Assembly (NCBI GenBank): GCA_030247855.1
Contig: JAPDRN010000003.1
Span: forward strand, 558,001 to 622,000
DNA from: Knufia peltigerae
Lineage: Eukaryota; Ascomycota; Eurotiomycetes; Chaetothyriales; Trichomeriaceae
Direction of reading: 5' to 3'
DNA length: 64,000 nucleotides
Part shown: positions 52,632 through 62,969 of the stretch, piece after piece
Numbering within the stretch: the first letter of the stretch is position 1
Layout of the letters: every line of letters starts with the position of its first letter
Translations under genes and position numbers: made by a program
The notes under the pieces: model-generated
Seen by the model: the letters and a program-made list of their open reading frames with translations, nothing else
What the model was told of the DNA's origin: nothing
The model's database searches: none

Positions 52632-55600
52632 ATGTCGGACCTTCCGCTGGACTCGGACAAGGTGTGTAAGGTGTGTTGGTTTAAGGAAGTTCTGACAGAT
52701 TCCAGATCCGCAATAAGAGACTTGCGAAATTGCAGCAATCACAGCAGCAGCCGCAGTCATCAGAAGAAGCAGCCTCACATCAAGATGGAACGCAGTCAGT
52801 GCCATCACCACAACCCTCCACACCTCAGAATGTTTCGCCGCAGCCTGGCACGCCCACAGAAAAGCCCACGTCCTCCGTCAGCGCATCAAGTGCTCCGTCA
52901 CCTGCGCCCTCCACCCGAATAACCATAACGCCCGCGAACGTCACACCGCAGAAGCGGGAGATGGATGGGATAGAGAGACCAGGCTCCAGACAGACCGCTA
53001 GGCCGAATGAGACTATCGAACAGTGGGAAGATCGTACACTGCGCAGTATTTTCCGTCTGAGCCTTGATCCCCAACAAGCAAAGGACATCCACGGCCAGAC
53101 GCTTCACCCCCTGCCACAACTACGAGAAGAGCTACAGGCTGATGACAAGGCTTTGTTATTAAACATTGATCTGCTTGAGCAAGCGATCATGGAGGCTGGA
53201 AGTAACCCTGGGAAGGTAACGCCCCACGACTGGCTCTTTGGCTGCTGGAAGAGAATCACCCGACTGGGCAAAGGAGTCAAGGATAAAACCTCCGAGAATC
53301 AAAAGTGGTCCATTATTCAGGAGGCTCAGAGATTATGTATGAGCTGGTGTATCCTCTCTGTTACTACTCCAGAAGTCTTCGGGACGGAATACGATGGTGA
53401 TGCCGCATTGGCTGATCATCTCCTCGCTGATCCGGACGAAGATCGGGGAGTATGTCACGATTTCCTGGCCGAAGTTGTTACCCGATTCGATGACGATGAG
53501 ACAATTAAGGAAACCTTCGTGCGAGCCGTCGAGCAACTGAGCCGGAGACTTGCAAAGATGACGATGGATAGCGACTATCGACGTTACACTGCAATGATGC
53601 GCCATCTGATTAGGTACAAGCCTGTGGCCATTGCCATTACACAGTCACCCATGTTCGTCGACAAGTCAGTGCCAGCTGCGCAATTAGAGGTTGCAACCTT
53701 ACTTGGACCATATTTCCAGATATCTCCCCTCCAAGCCGACGTCACTAAACAATACTTTACGGGGCCACGGACGATGGATCCAAACAGAATTAGAAATGCA
53801 CAGCAATCATTGCAGATGGCTCTCAGGTCACACCAGTCTGAGCTGTTTGACATTATCAACATCTTGGTTCGTTGTTCACCTGGGGCAAGAGAACAAGTCC
53901 TTGATTGGTTCGCTCTCATCGTTAATTCGAACCATAAGCGAAGAGCTATGCGGGTCGACAAGGCAACAGTGTCAAGTGACGGTTTCATGATCAATGTTAA
54001 TACGTGTCTGGACCAACTTTGTGAACCTTTCATGGACGCACAATTTTCTAAGTTGGACCGTGTGGATATCGATTACTTGAGGCGACATCCTCGAGTTGAT
54101 ATCAAAGACGAAACCAAGGTCAATGCGGATCAGGACGAGTCGGATGCTTTCTACGAAGAGCAGCTTGAAGGCGACAACAACTTCATTTCAGAATTGTTCT
54201 TCCTGACTGTTGCTGCTCATCACTATGGGTCTGAGGCGGCTCGAAACATGCTAAAGGATATGGATCGCGACCTCAAGCACATGGCCAAACAAATCGAGCA
54301 GTTTGAAACCGAAAGACACAAATATGTCAACAACCCTCCACAATTGACCATGTTCGAAAATGCCCTCAAAAAATACAAGGATCAGCACGATAGGGGGTTG
54401 GCTTACAAATATTCTGTCCAGGGTGTCTTGCTGGACGAACACGCCCAGACACGTTCAATGCAGTTTATGCGATTCGTGACAGTCTGGCTCCTTCGACAAG
54501 TGTCTAGCCATCGACAATATCCCAAAGAGAAGCTCACTCTTCCATTGTCTACTACAGAGCCCGATCATTTCAAGAATTTACCAGAGTATTTCCTGGATAT
54601 CATCAGCGGCAATTTCGGATTCATCATGTATAATATGCCGCAAGTCATTTCGTCCACACAGTCTGATGAGCTCATCATGTTATGTATCACATTTCTGCGG
54701 AATTCGGAGTACATTCGGAACCCTTACTTGAAAGCTTCGTTGGTAACGATCCTCTTTCGAGGCACGTGGTCCTGGCGTCAGGGCGGCCGGGGCATACTAG
54801 CGGACCAGTACAACAGTTTGCCTTTTGCCACAGAGCATCTCCTGCATTCTTTGATGAAGTTTTTCATTGAGGCCGAGTTCATGGGCGGTCATGGGCAGTT
54901 CTTCGACAAATTCAACGTTCGATTCGAGATTTTTCAAATCATCAAGTGTATCTGGCCCAACACAGTCTACCGGGACAATCTCTACCGTGAAGCAAAAGTT
55001 AACATGGAGTTTTTTGTGAGGTTTGTCAATCTCTTGCTGAACGATGTCACTTTTGTGCTGGATGAATCCTTTACATCCTTCCATACAATCTATGACTTAT
55101 CCAAGGAACTGGCTCTTGCTGGTACAAATTTGGATCAACAGCAGCGGCAAGAAAAGGAGGAGGCGTTAGAACAGGCTAAAGGAAAAGCCAAATCGTACAT
55201 GCAGTTGACGAACGAAACGGTCGACATGTTGAAGTTGTTCACCGAGGCTCTTGCCGATGCTTTTACAATGCCGGAAATTGTACAGCGACTGGCAGACATG
55301 CTGGACTACAACCTTGACGCAATGGTTGGCCCTAAGAGTACATCGCTCAAAGTCGACAATCTGCAAGAGTATAACTTCAATCCGAAAGCTCTCCTCAGTG
55401 AGATCGTTGATGTCTATCTCAACCTCGGCGAGAGAGAGAATTTTATTCTGGCTGTGGCCCGTGATGGTCGCTCATACAAGCCGGGAAATTTCGCTGCCGC
55501 AGGCAATATCTTGAAAAAGTTCGTCCTCAAGGCGCCGGAGGAACTCAATAAGTGGGCTCGATTGATTGAAAAAATCAAGAGAGCCAAGGAGGAAGACGAG

Positions 55601-56034
55601 GCAGCTGATGCCGATCTCGGAGACATTCCAGACGAGTATCTTGATCCTTTGATGTATACCCTGATGGAAGATCCGGTACGATTGCCAGTCAGCAAAATTG
55701 TGATTGATCGCAGTACAATTCGCAGTCATTTGTTGAGCGACCCACACGACCCCTTCAATCGAGTCCCCCTGAAGATTGAGGACGTTATTCCTGGTAAGTT
55801 CTCACACACACGACTTTGCTCCTACGTTGCCAGCATATGTCACTGACCTGGTCATTAGCTACCGACATCAAAGAACAAATTGACAAGTTCAAGCAGGAAC
55901 GCATTGGGGGAAAGAGACGAGATTTCGTAGAGACAGTCAAGACAGAAGCTGGGGGAAATGCGGATGGTGAAGCTGCTAATACACCTGCTAACCCAGAAAA
56001 TACTGGTGGTGAGCCCATGGCTCTCGACCCATGA
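52632..56034 (+). CDS. ufd2: ubiquitin conjugation factor E4, Ufd2
   Basis: Three exons (52632-52661, 52706-55793, 55859-56034) give 1097 aa. The 10-codon first exon (MSDLPLDSDK) joins IRNKRLAKLQ, a conserved start of fungal Ufd2. A Gln/Ser/Pro-rich linker leads to the Ufd2 core, which is all-helical and includes the conserved SPMFVDKSVPAAQLEVATLL-like region and LVTILFRGTW. The C-terminal U-box runs from DIPDEYLDPLMYTLMEDPV through VIDRSTIRSHL to DPFNRVPL and is split by the last intron. Ufd2 extends ubiquitin chains on substrates delivered by Cdc48 and acts in the cytosol and nucleus in ERAD and fatty-acid desaturase control. The length is as expected. A final Gly/Glu/Asn-rich tail is fungal-specific. 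Confidence 0.93.
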
Positions 56035-56281
56035 TCGAACTGGCTCAGCGCGAGGGCGATAATCTGCGCTCTGACAGACTTGGGAGTTGCGGATCGCAAC
56101 GAAAGATAAAAAGGGTTCGGCTCCCGTTATCACGAGGAATGATCATAAAACACAGTCATAGAGAAAGAAGACTCACATTTTCAATTCTATCCGGAGCATC
56201 GCTCATTCCTTTTTCTCTGCAATAGTAGCCCGTATATGTATTATTCATACACGCTATATGTGTTTTTCATGGCGCAAATCG

Positions 56282-57307
56282 TTATTTCAAAGCGTCTACC
56301 CTCTTTCTCAGTTGTTGAATATGATACGGTGTTGTTTTACAGCATCCACCGACAACGATTCCTCTCCATGCTCCCCTCTGTGTGACCTCTTGGATGATAT
56401 CAGCCATCTGAAGGTCCCAAGGTTTTTGGTCGCTGTTATCTCCGACCCATTGTTGTAGTTTTGTATCGTAGACTTGATTGCCAGCACCGTCCGGATAAAG
56501 TACCAACCTAGGTAGATCGAGTGATGATCGTTTTGAAGTGTTTTCGAATGCATTGATGAGTTTACTGATCTTGTGGATTTTTGTACAGTTGATTCCAATG
56601 GCCCAAGGTTGGTGGTGGTGTCGAGCTCCTCCTTTCGGTGGTAGAAGAAGGCTTTCGATCAGCTCGTCTATTGTTGTTCCATCGGGCAGACATCGATCAT
56701 CATTCGGAAAAACACAAGATATCCAATATGGCTTGTTTGCTGTCGTTTGCATGACATTGACAACGGCTCTGACTTCATCGATTCGCGGCAAGGTCTCAAA
56801 GGCAACGAGGTCGATTTCTTGCCACGCCTTTTGGTTGTCCTGAAAGGTCGAAATTCGATCCATGTGAAATTTGAACAAGTCGTCCCCGTTCATGGGTCCA
56901 TATGCACCGCTGTACTCTGTACTTGGGATCATCGTTGCACCATAAGCCCCGAGACTCAACGCGACAAGGCCTGGTCGTCCAGCAAAGGCTTCCCGAGCGA
57001 GATCGACTGCTGAGAGCATATATTTCCTTGCTTCTTCAAGACCAATGCTGTCGTCGTCTTTATTGGACATTTTGGTGTTTTCGAATCCATCAAAACTAGA
57101 TTGATAAGTTGCGGTAAGAATGATATCAGCTCCGGCGCTGGCAAAGTCTTGCTGAACTTTTCGTAATGTTGAAGTATTTTCAATGAGAAGATGGGATGAC
57201 CATAACGGGGTTTTGAACGAGAACTTGATCCCATGTTCGTCCTCTAACGTTGTCCCTAGACCTCCGTCGAGGACGAGGATAGGTTTATCAAGGAGTTCCT
57301 TAGCCAT
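56282..57307 (-). CDS. homocysteine S-methyltransferase (Mht1/Sam4 type)
   Basis: A single-exon 341-aa protein with the Hcy-methyltransferase TIM barrel. It starts LVLDGGLGTTLED, contains TATYQSSFDGF after the second strand, and the zinc site is complete: Cys in GINCTKI and the Cys pair in VVGGCCKTTP near residues 320-323. These enzymes transfer a methyl group from S-methylmethionine or AdoMet to homocysteine, giving methionine, in the cytosol. The C-terminal extension after GGCC is short, as usual. The sequence between barrel strands (KGGARHHHQPWA) is histidine-rich, which is unusual but lies in a loop. It is divergent from ornithine carbamoyltransferase and convergent with ufd2. Confidence 0.92.
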   Translation of the reverse strand: MAKELLDKPILVLDGGLGTTLEDEHGIKFSFKTPLWSSHLLIENTSTLRKVQQDFASAGADIILTATYQSSFDGFENTKMSNKDDDSIGLEEARKYMLSAVDLAREAFAGRPGLVALSLGAYGATMIPSTEYSGAYGPMNGDDLFKFHMDRISTFQDNQKAWQEIDLVAFETLPRIDEVRAVVNVMQTTANKPYWISCVFPNDDRCLPDGTTIDELIESLLLPPKGGARHHHQPWAIGINCTKIHKISKLINAFENTSKRSSLDLPRLVLYPDGAGNQVYDTKLQQWVGDNSDQKPWDLQMADIIQEVTQRGAWRGIVVGGCCKTTPYHIQQLRKRVDALK

Positions 57308-57570
57308 GATTGAAGGTCAAGGCCAAGTACCTAGGTAGACAATCCCTGGCCCTGAAGGAACCAAAAATTTTCCTAGAACGAGGCTGAGGAACCCGGCGCT
57401 TTTTTAAACGACAACGGGAGATCAACGAAGCTTGACGATAAGCTTAAAATAAAATCCTCCAACTGCGCATCAGTGAATGATGTGACTCAGAATTCCTTTT
57501 ACCAGTCAACTACGAGTACATCTCGTGGGAGATGTTTCACGGCCGCCGTCTATCCTGAACTTCAGCAAAC
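57308..57570. promoter_or_regulatory. bidirectional promoter, Hcy methyltransferase / OTC
   Basis: A 263-bp region between two divergent amino-acid biosynthesis genes. It includes TGACTCA at 57483-57489, 82 bp before the OTC start codon, which is the consensus binding site of Gcn4/CPC1-type bZIP regulators. Confidence 0.6.
57483..57489 (+). promoter_or_regulatory. TGACTCA, Gcn4/CPC1 consensus site
   Basis: An exact 7-bp palindromic core site recognised by fungal cross-pathway-control factors, placed upstream of an arginine-pathway gene, where such sites are established regulators. Its activity here is inferred. Confidence 0.55.
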
Positions 57571-58614
57571 ATGCCACCTCTTCGCCCCTCCCTCGTCCGA
57601 CCGCTGCAGCGACAAAGTCGCTCATTATTCTCAACCTCCGCTTCTTCTTCTGGACCTCGACATCTTCTTTCCCTTTCGGAGGTCACGTCGACAGAACTGG
57701 CCACGCTGGTGAACAATGCCACCCACCACAAAACCCACAGAGCAGATGCAGCATGGCCACTGCGAAATTCTCTTTACGGCCAGACCGTCGCACTCCTCTT
57801 CTCCAAACTCTCCACCCGCACGCGAGTGTCGACCGAAGGCGCCATAGCCTCGATGGGCGGACATCCCATGTTCTTGGGGAAGAATGACATACAACTCGGA
57901 GTCAATGAGTCACTGTACGACACGTCCAAAGTGATATCGAGCATGGTGTCGTCCATCGTGGCGCGAGTCGGTCCACACGCGGACATTGCGAACCTGGCCA
58001 AGGACTCGTCCGTGCCGGTGATAAACGCACTTTGCGACACATACCATCCCATGCAAATCATTGCGGACTTTGCGACCCTCACACAAAGCTTCAATTCGTC
58101 GGCGGAGAACCTCAAGGGATTGAAGATTGCCTGGGTGGGTGACGCCAACAACGTGCTGTTCGACATGTGCATCGGCGCGAAGAAGTTGGGCATCAACATG
58201 GCCGTTGCCACACCCGAAGGCTATGAGATTCCGGACAGAATGAAACAAGAAATCAATAGTACCAAAGGCGACGGGAAACTGGAGGAGACCAACGTGCCCG
58301 AAGAAGCGGTCAACAAATGCGATGTCATCGTCACCGACACGTGGATCTCAATGGGCCAGGAGGAAGAAAAGGTTAAGCGATTAAAGGCCTTCGAAGGGTA
58401 TCAGGTCACCAATGCTATGGCTGAACGAGGCGGAGCGAACGAGTCTTGGAAGTTCATGCACTGTCTGCCGCGACATGCCGAGGAGGTCAATGATGAAGTC
58501 TTCTACGGTGATAGATCGCTGGTTTTCCCAGAGGCTCAAAATCGGTTGTGGTCTGCTATCGCCACGCTGGAAGCATTCGTGGTAAATAAGGGCGAGATCC
58601 GGAAAAGTTCATAG
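57571..58614 (+). CDS. argB: ornithine carbamoyltransferase, mitochondrial
   Basis: An intronless 347-aa enzyme making citrulline from ornithine and carbamoyl phosphate in arginine biosynthesis. The N-terminus is a mitochondrial presequence (basic and Ser-rich, RPLQRQSRSLFSTSASSS). The carbamoyl-phosphate motif STRTR lies at residues 81-85 and the HPxQ motif (YHPMQIIAD) at about 159-162. WVGDANNVLFDM and VTDTWISMGQEEE contribute the ornithine-binding loop, and the catalytic Cys lies in MHCLPRH near residue 300. All active-site motifs are intact. The length agrees with fungal OTC. The symbol follows Aspergillus (arg3 or arg-12 elsewhere). Regulation by cross-pathway control is suggested by TGACTCA upstream. 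Confidence 0.94.
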   Translation: MPPLRPSLVRPLQRQSRSLFSTSASSSGPRHLLSLSEVTSTELATLVNNATHHKTHRADAAWPLRNSLYGQTVALLFSKLSTRTRVSTEGAIASMGGHPMFLGKNDIQLGVNESLYDTSKVISSMVSSIVARVGPHADIANLAKDSSVPVINALCDTYHPMQIIADFATLTQSFNSSAENLKGLKIAWVGDANNVLFDMCIGAKKLGINMAVATPEGYEIPDRMKQEINSTKGDGKLEETNVPEEAVNKCDVIVTDTWISMGQEEEKVKRLKAFEGYQVTNAMAERGGANESWKFMHCLPRHAEEVNDEVFYGDRSLVFPEAQNRLWSAIATLEAFVVNKGEIRKSS

Positions 58615-59145
58615 ACTCCCGGAAAGAAAGACATTCTTGAAAAGTTTGGCCGAGTAGATGGGAAGTATCGAGCCGCTCTGGTTCGTCTGAGTTTATATCT
58701 ATATATCGCTTGATCTCGAGCATGATATCAATTTGACTGGATGTCTGTGGAAGTATATGCTAGGAAGCAATCCATGACCAGATCGTCTTCCTTGGCCCCA
58801 ATTTTGGAGTTTGGTATTCCTGTCATAATTTTGGAGTCCTTGCTTCGTATTCTTCACTTCGTTTATTATTTTCTCTTCGGGCAATCTCACGCCCACGGTA
58901 TCAACACTATCGGATACGTTGATCCAAACATTTGATGGAAAGTAAATATTGATGTCTCTTCACGGAGATGAAGCCATGCACAACACTTCATGTGATCTTT
59001 CGAGCATACCAACAACGCACCGCCGGTGGCTGTGCCTGGCAATGCTGCGCCCGCCCTTCGGCGGAACCGTATCCCCGGCTGGTGAAGGCAGAAATACCAA
59101 ATTCTGGAGATAGATTCCTTTTTGATTGTCATCTACTCTCAAGCA
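58615..59145. other. spacer OTC / HET locus
   Basis: A 531-bp stretch without a credible gene; it includes a TATATCTATATATCG stretch near 58695 and presumably the OTC 3' UTR. Confidence 0.45.
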
Positions 59146-61025
59146 ATGGCGTACCGTCATAAGAATCTCGCATCGCCCGCTGATGAGATTCGGCTTCTCA
59201 CGATTGTCCCAGGGCTAGCAACCCAAGGTATCCGGTGCTCGATAGCCCACCATCTTGTGATCACAGCACCCGGGTACGAGGCACTCTCATACATGTGGGG
59301 TTCTCAAGATGATGCTGTCGAGATTTTACTTGAAGACGATCGACACCAGGGTATGTTCCGTGTTACCCAAAATCTGTACCAGGCATTATGTCGCCTGAGG
59401 TACGAGCGTCGGGAGCGAGTAGTATGGATCGATGCCGTCAGTATCAATCAAGATGACAACACCGAAAAAAGCTCACAAGTTCCGCAAATGAGGAAGATTT
59501 TCCACAATGCTAAAGGTGTCGTTGTCTGGCTTGGTGATGCCGACGAAGACAGCGACAGAGCGATGGAATGGATCGAACAAACACTCCAAGACGTTGACCC
59601 TGCCTTCTTCAAGAGCAGCATCATCGATCTCCAGTACGCCAAAATTTCATGGAGGCCATGCAGAATCCGGCTCTTGACAACGTATGGGCCGCCCTCAGGA
59701 ACCTTCTCTGGCGGCGGTTCTGGGTAAGAGTGTGGATTATCCAGGAAATAGCATTTGCACAGAAACTGCTCTTGTGCTGTGGCAGCAAATCCATTCCCTG
59801 GGACTGGTTGATAGAAGTTCTACGCCAACTAAGGTTCAACCGCGCCCGTGCTGACCAAAGCCGAAGACTACCAGACGCTTTAGAAGAGGTACTCGATTAC
59901 AGCACTCCTTGAATGGTGAACGCTCTACGACGAACGAGGGCAAATCCCAAAACTCCCGACTGGTTCTTGGGGGTCTTGCAGACATTCTGGTCTTCCAAGT
60001 CTGAAAAGCCGCAGGACCAGATCTACGCTCTTCTCGGTTTCTTGGAGGAATCTACGAGACCGTACGACGGCGTGTTTCACGTCGACTATGAACGGACGGT
60101 TGAAGAGGTCTTTACGGATGTGGTTGACTACTGCATTTCAGCACCCCGAAGTGTCGACGAATTATCCAACCAGCTAGAGAACCCCGGGCAGGATCTAAAT
60201 GCGTCTGAAGGTGTGGGCATTGTGTCCTTCGGGCAGTATCGGCTGACGAAGCGGGCTCATGGTCCGCTGAATATTCTCTGTGCTTCTTTCTCACTTCACC
60301 ACGATCCAGGGTGGCCATCATGGTTGCCAGATTGGCGGCACTTTCGCGGCGTTTATTCAATCGATCACCTCACAAGCAGTCGGTTTCGGGCAAGCGCAGA
60401 TCGCCCTACCGAATACAGGTTTTCCCCTGATCGCCGAGCAATTACGATAACCGGCCACAAGATCGATACCATAAAGGAACCCTCAGATTACGTGACACAG
60501 TGCTGGACCGCCCTCGGCGAGAGACTAACCTATGCAAGAGGCTCCAGACCATTAATCAAGCAAGTCCGAGGATGGATGGACTTTGCTGGGACTCGCGGAG
60601 GCGCCGCTGCAGGTGCGGGAGTCAGTGATACAGAAAGGTTCTGGCGCACTCTGGTATTCGATTCAGGACCGAGACTCTGGACGGATGAAGTGCCGACATC
60701 ATGGTGTGAGATGACCCTTGAAAGTCTTGAGAGTTCACTCGATGACTATGACATGTTCGAAGAAGCGAGCTTGCTAAGATGGTTGCAGTCTACAACTCAC
60801 TTTCGTAGGTTCACCGTGTCATCGACCAATCGCTCTCTCATGGTCCCTTTCCACGCGGTCGAAGGTGACGTAGTATGTATGCTGCTCGGTTGCGATGTGC
60901 CTGTAGTACTGAGGGAGGTTGATGGGTATTGGCTATGGGTCGGAGACTGCTTTTGTATGGATTGGATGTACGGAGAAGGTCTTCCACCTGATGGGGTGGG
61001 TCTGCAAACATTCGAACTTCATTGA
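59146..61025 (+). pseudogene. HET (heterokaryon incompatibility) domain gene, probably disrupted
   Basis: Three segments of one HET-family protein follow in order. From ATG 59146 the first frame has YEALSYMWGSQDD and the VVWIDAVSINQDD core, then VVVWLGDADEDSD. The continuation (about 59649 onwards, NVWAALRNLLWRRF and RVWIIQEIAFAQ) is in a different frame. That frame meets a TGA at 59910-59912, directly followed by ATG and a third segment (59913-61025) with KPQDQIYALLGFLEE and a long C-terminal region. HET proteins trigger non-self cell death on hyphal fusion. A non-consensus intron (GTTGAC...ATGCAG, 71 nt) could repair the shift, and one of 101 nt (59889-59989) could remove the stop. But both would delete sequence that looks coding, so I favour a pseudogene. 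A sequencing error is the other possibility. Confidence 0.65.
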
Positions 61026-61497
61026 TGCTGGAGATGAGTAGGAATTTTGACTCTTCTACTCCAACTGCCTTGTGTCAACTGGAGATTAAATCTTGACGAG
61101 CCCTTCCTACCTAAGGACTTCGTAGATGGGATAGGCGTTGATATTGTACCCACTGAACATACCATATGTAGGGGAGGGAGTACGGTCATATGAGCACAGG
61201 GTACAGTATATCTCGGCTAACCTGCCTCATGTTTAGTTGTCACTCCTTTCACATGCCTCGGTTTCCATCATCCATGTCTCGAGACTCCAAACACGCCACC
61301 ACAAACTACTCATCACCACCACCACCTTCGTCGTGTTCTTTTCTCTGAGAACAATATATACCTCTTTTATCTTCGCCATTTTGCCATTTTGAAGGCTGAA
61401 GAACTTGCTCCCACCCTGCTCCTGTTGCCTACTTTGTCTTACCACCTGACCTACCTCAAATTGGTCGCGCGCACCGTCCACCTCAACACCTAGGGCA
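61026..61497. promoter_or_regulatory. promoter / leader of the DUF3984 gene
   Basis: A 472-bp noncoding stretch after the HET locus, with a CAC/ACC-rich segment (61290-61330). No gene is supported. Confidence 0.45.
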
Positions 61498-62797
61498 ATG
61501 GAGGTACGTTACTACTTCTTCTTCCATTTTGGCATTTTATAGTTCTACTGCCAGCCGGGGCAAAACACCCTCCCCAAGAAACGCAAACACTGACACTCTT
61601 TGTGCTATGCCGCAGTCGCCCTCATTATCCAGATCTTCTTCATTCGCACCCGGTCCACATCGCCGCTCCCACCCCAACTTACACCACCTCTCCCTCGCAC
61701 CCTTGACGCCCAAATACCCCATCGACCCGGCCGACTACGCCGCCTACTTCGACCCGTCGACCAGCGAACTGCACACGACCACGTCAATCTCTCAGATCTC
61801 CAGCCTGCCGTCTCCAAGTGGGATCCTGACTTCTCATTCCGCGGCACACTCGCGCGCGAGTTCTCGCACCCGTCTACGGAAAAAGATCCGCAGTGCCGTA
61901 TCTGTTCATGACAGCTCCGCCGCCGCCGCACATGCTCCTCACGCGCACGCGCATTTCGCCGGAGCTGGTGGTCTCGCAACACCCTCGGGGGCCCTGACGA
62001 GCGAAGGATTTGGACATCGAAACATCAACGCGTCCAGGTCCGGTCTCCTGCATCTCCACACGTCCGAATCGTCATGGCTGATCCAGACTGGTCTCGCGCT
62101 GACCGAGGGATCGCGCGAGTCCAAGGGCCAATCGTGGCTTGGGAAACGCGACTCTTCGACTTCGTTGCATTCCCCCGCTACGACGACGAACGCGGAGGAG
62201 AGGGATTTCAACCACAACCAAAGATTACATCCCCGCTCTGGCCGGGTCACGCCGAGTTTGTCCAGACGGAGCAGTCACGCAGGCAGACGCAGTCGAAGGT
62301 CGCTGGCCATGACACCCGCTCCCCAGACATCCATGGACGAAGAGGCGATGCCGCACTGGGACGACGCACAGACTCAAGCGGAGATTGCGGCGCAAGTGGA
62401 GAGTGAATTCGCAGACGAGTTCGAGGACGACCCGTACGGAGTACTAGATTTTGAAGGGCAATTCGACAGTGAAGACGAGGAAGACGTCCGGCGCGAAATC
62501 TCACGGTACAGGCTGGGGCGGTGGATGGACGGTGTGGTGGACGTCTTTCTGAGGCTGGAGGAGTTTCCGGATTCCGAAGGTGGCAGTAAAAGTGCACGAG
62601 ATCATGATGTTGACTTGGAAGCTGGAAACCAAAAGCCTGAAATGTCTGATGTTGAAACTACAGTTCAGGTAAAAGATGCCGACGCTGCTAGTGCGGTTTC
62701 TGATGCTTCTATTGAGCCTCCGCCTGATAAACCATCCGGTGTTTGGGATGATGTGGTCTGGTTTGGACGCCTCTTGGTCCGCACAGTCAGGTCATAG
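61498..62797 (+). CDS. DUF3984-like fungal protein
   Basis: Two exons (61498-61503 and 61616-62797) give 395 aa. The first coding exon is only ATG-GAG. The 112-nt intron has a consensus donor (GTACGT), a perfect ACTGAC branch near 61590 and a CCGCAG acceptor. The product begins MESPSLSRSSSFAPG. The Ser/Arg/His-rich disordered first half contains HLSLAPLTPKYPID near the N-terminus. The second half is acidic (FADEFEDDPYGVLDF) and ends in the most conserved part (RYRLGRWMDGVVDVFLRLEE and WFGRLLVRTVRS). This layout resembles the fungal DUF3984 family; function unknown. An alternative start is the ATG at 61606 within the intron, giving MPQSPSLSRS. Confidence 0.72.
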
Positions 62798-62969
62798 GAC
62801 TCTTCATGATATTATGTTTCCCGAGTTCCGATACCAAGAGCTCCGCCGCATTTGCTATCGTCATATTTGGCACCATGAATCTCCGACCGAAATAACTCCA
62901 AAATGCTGCTGATGTCTTCTTCAGACTCCGAGTTGAGTCATCTCTTTCTCCTTGAATGGGACTTAGTCT

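Noticed and set aside
58741..58935. 64-codon frame with a hydrophobic segment downstream of OTC
   Set aside because: Short, in the 3' region of OTC, and without similarity.
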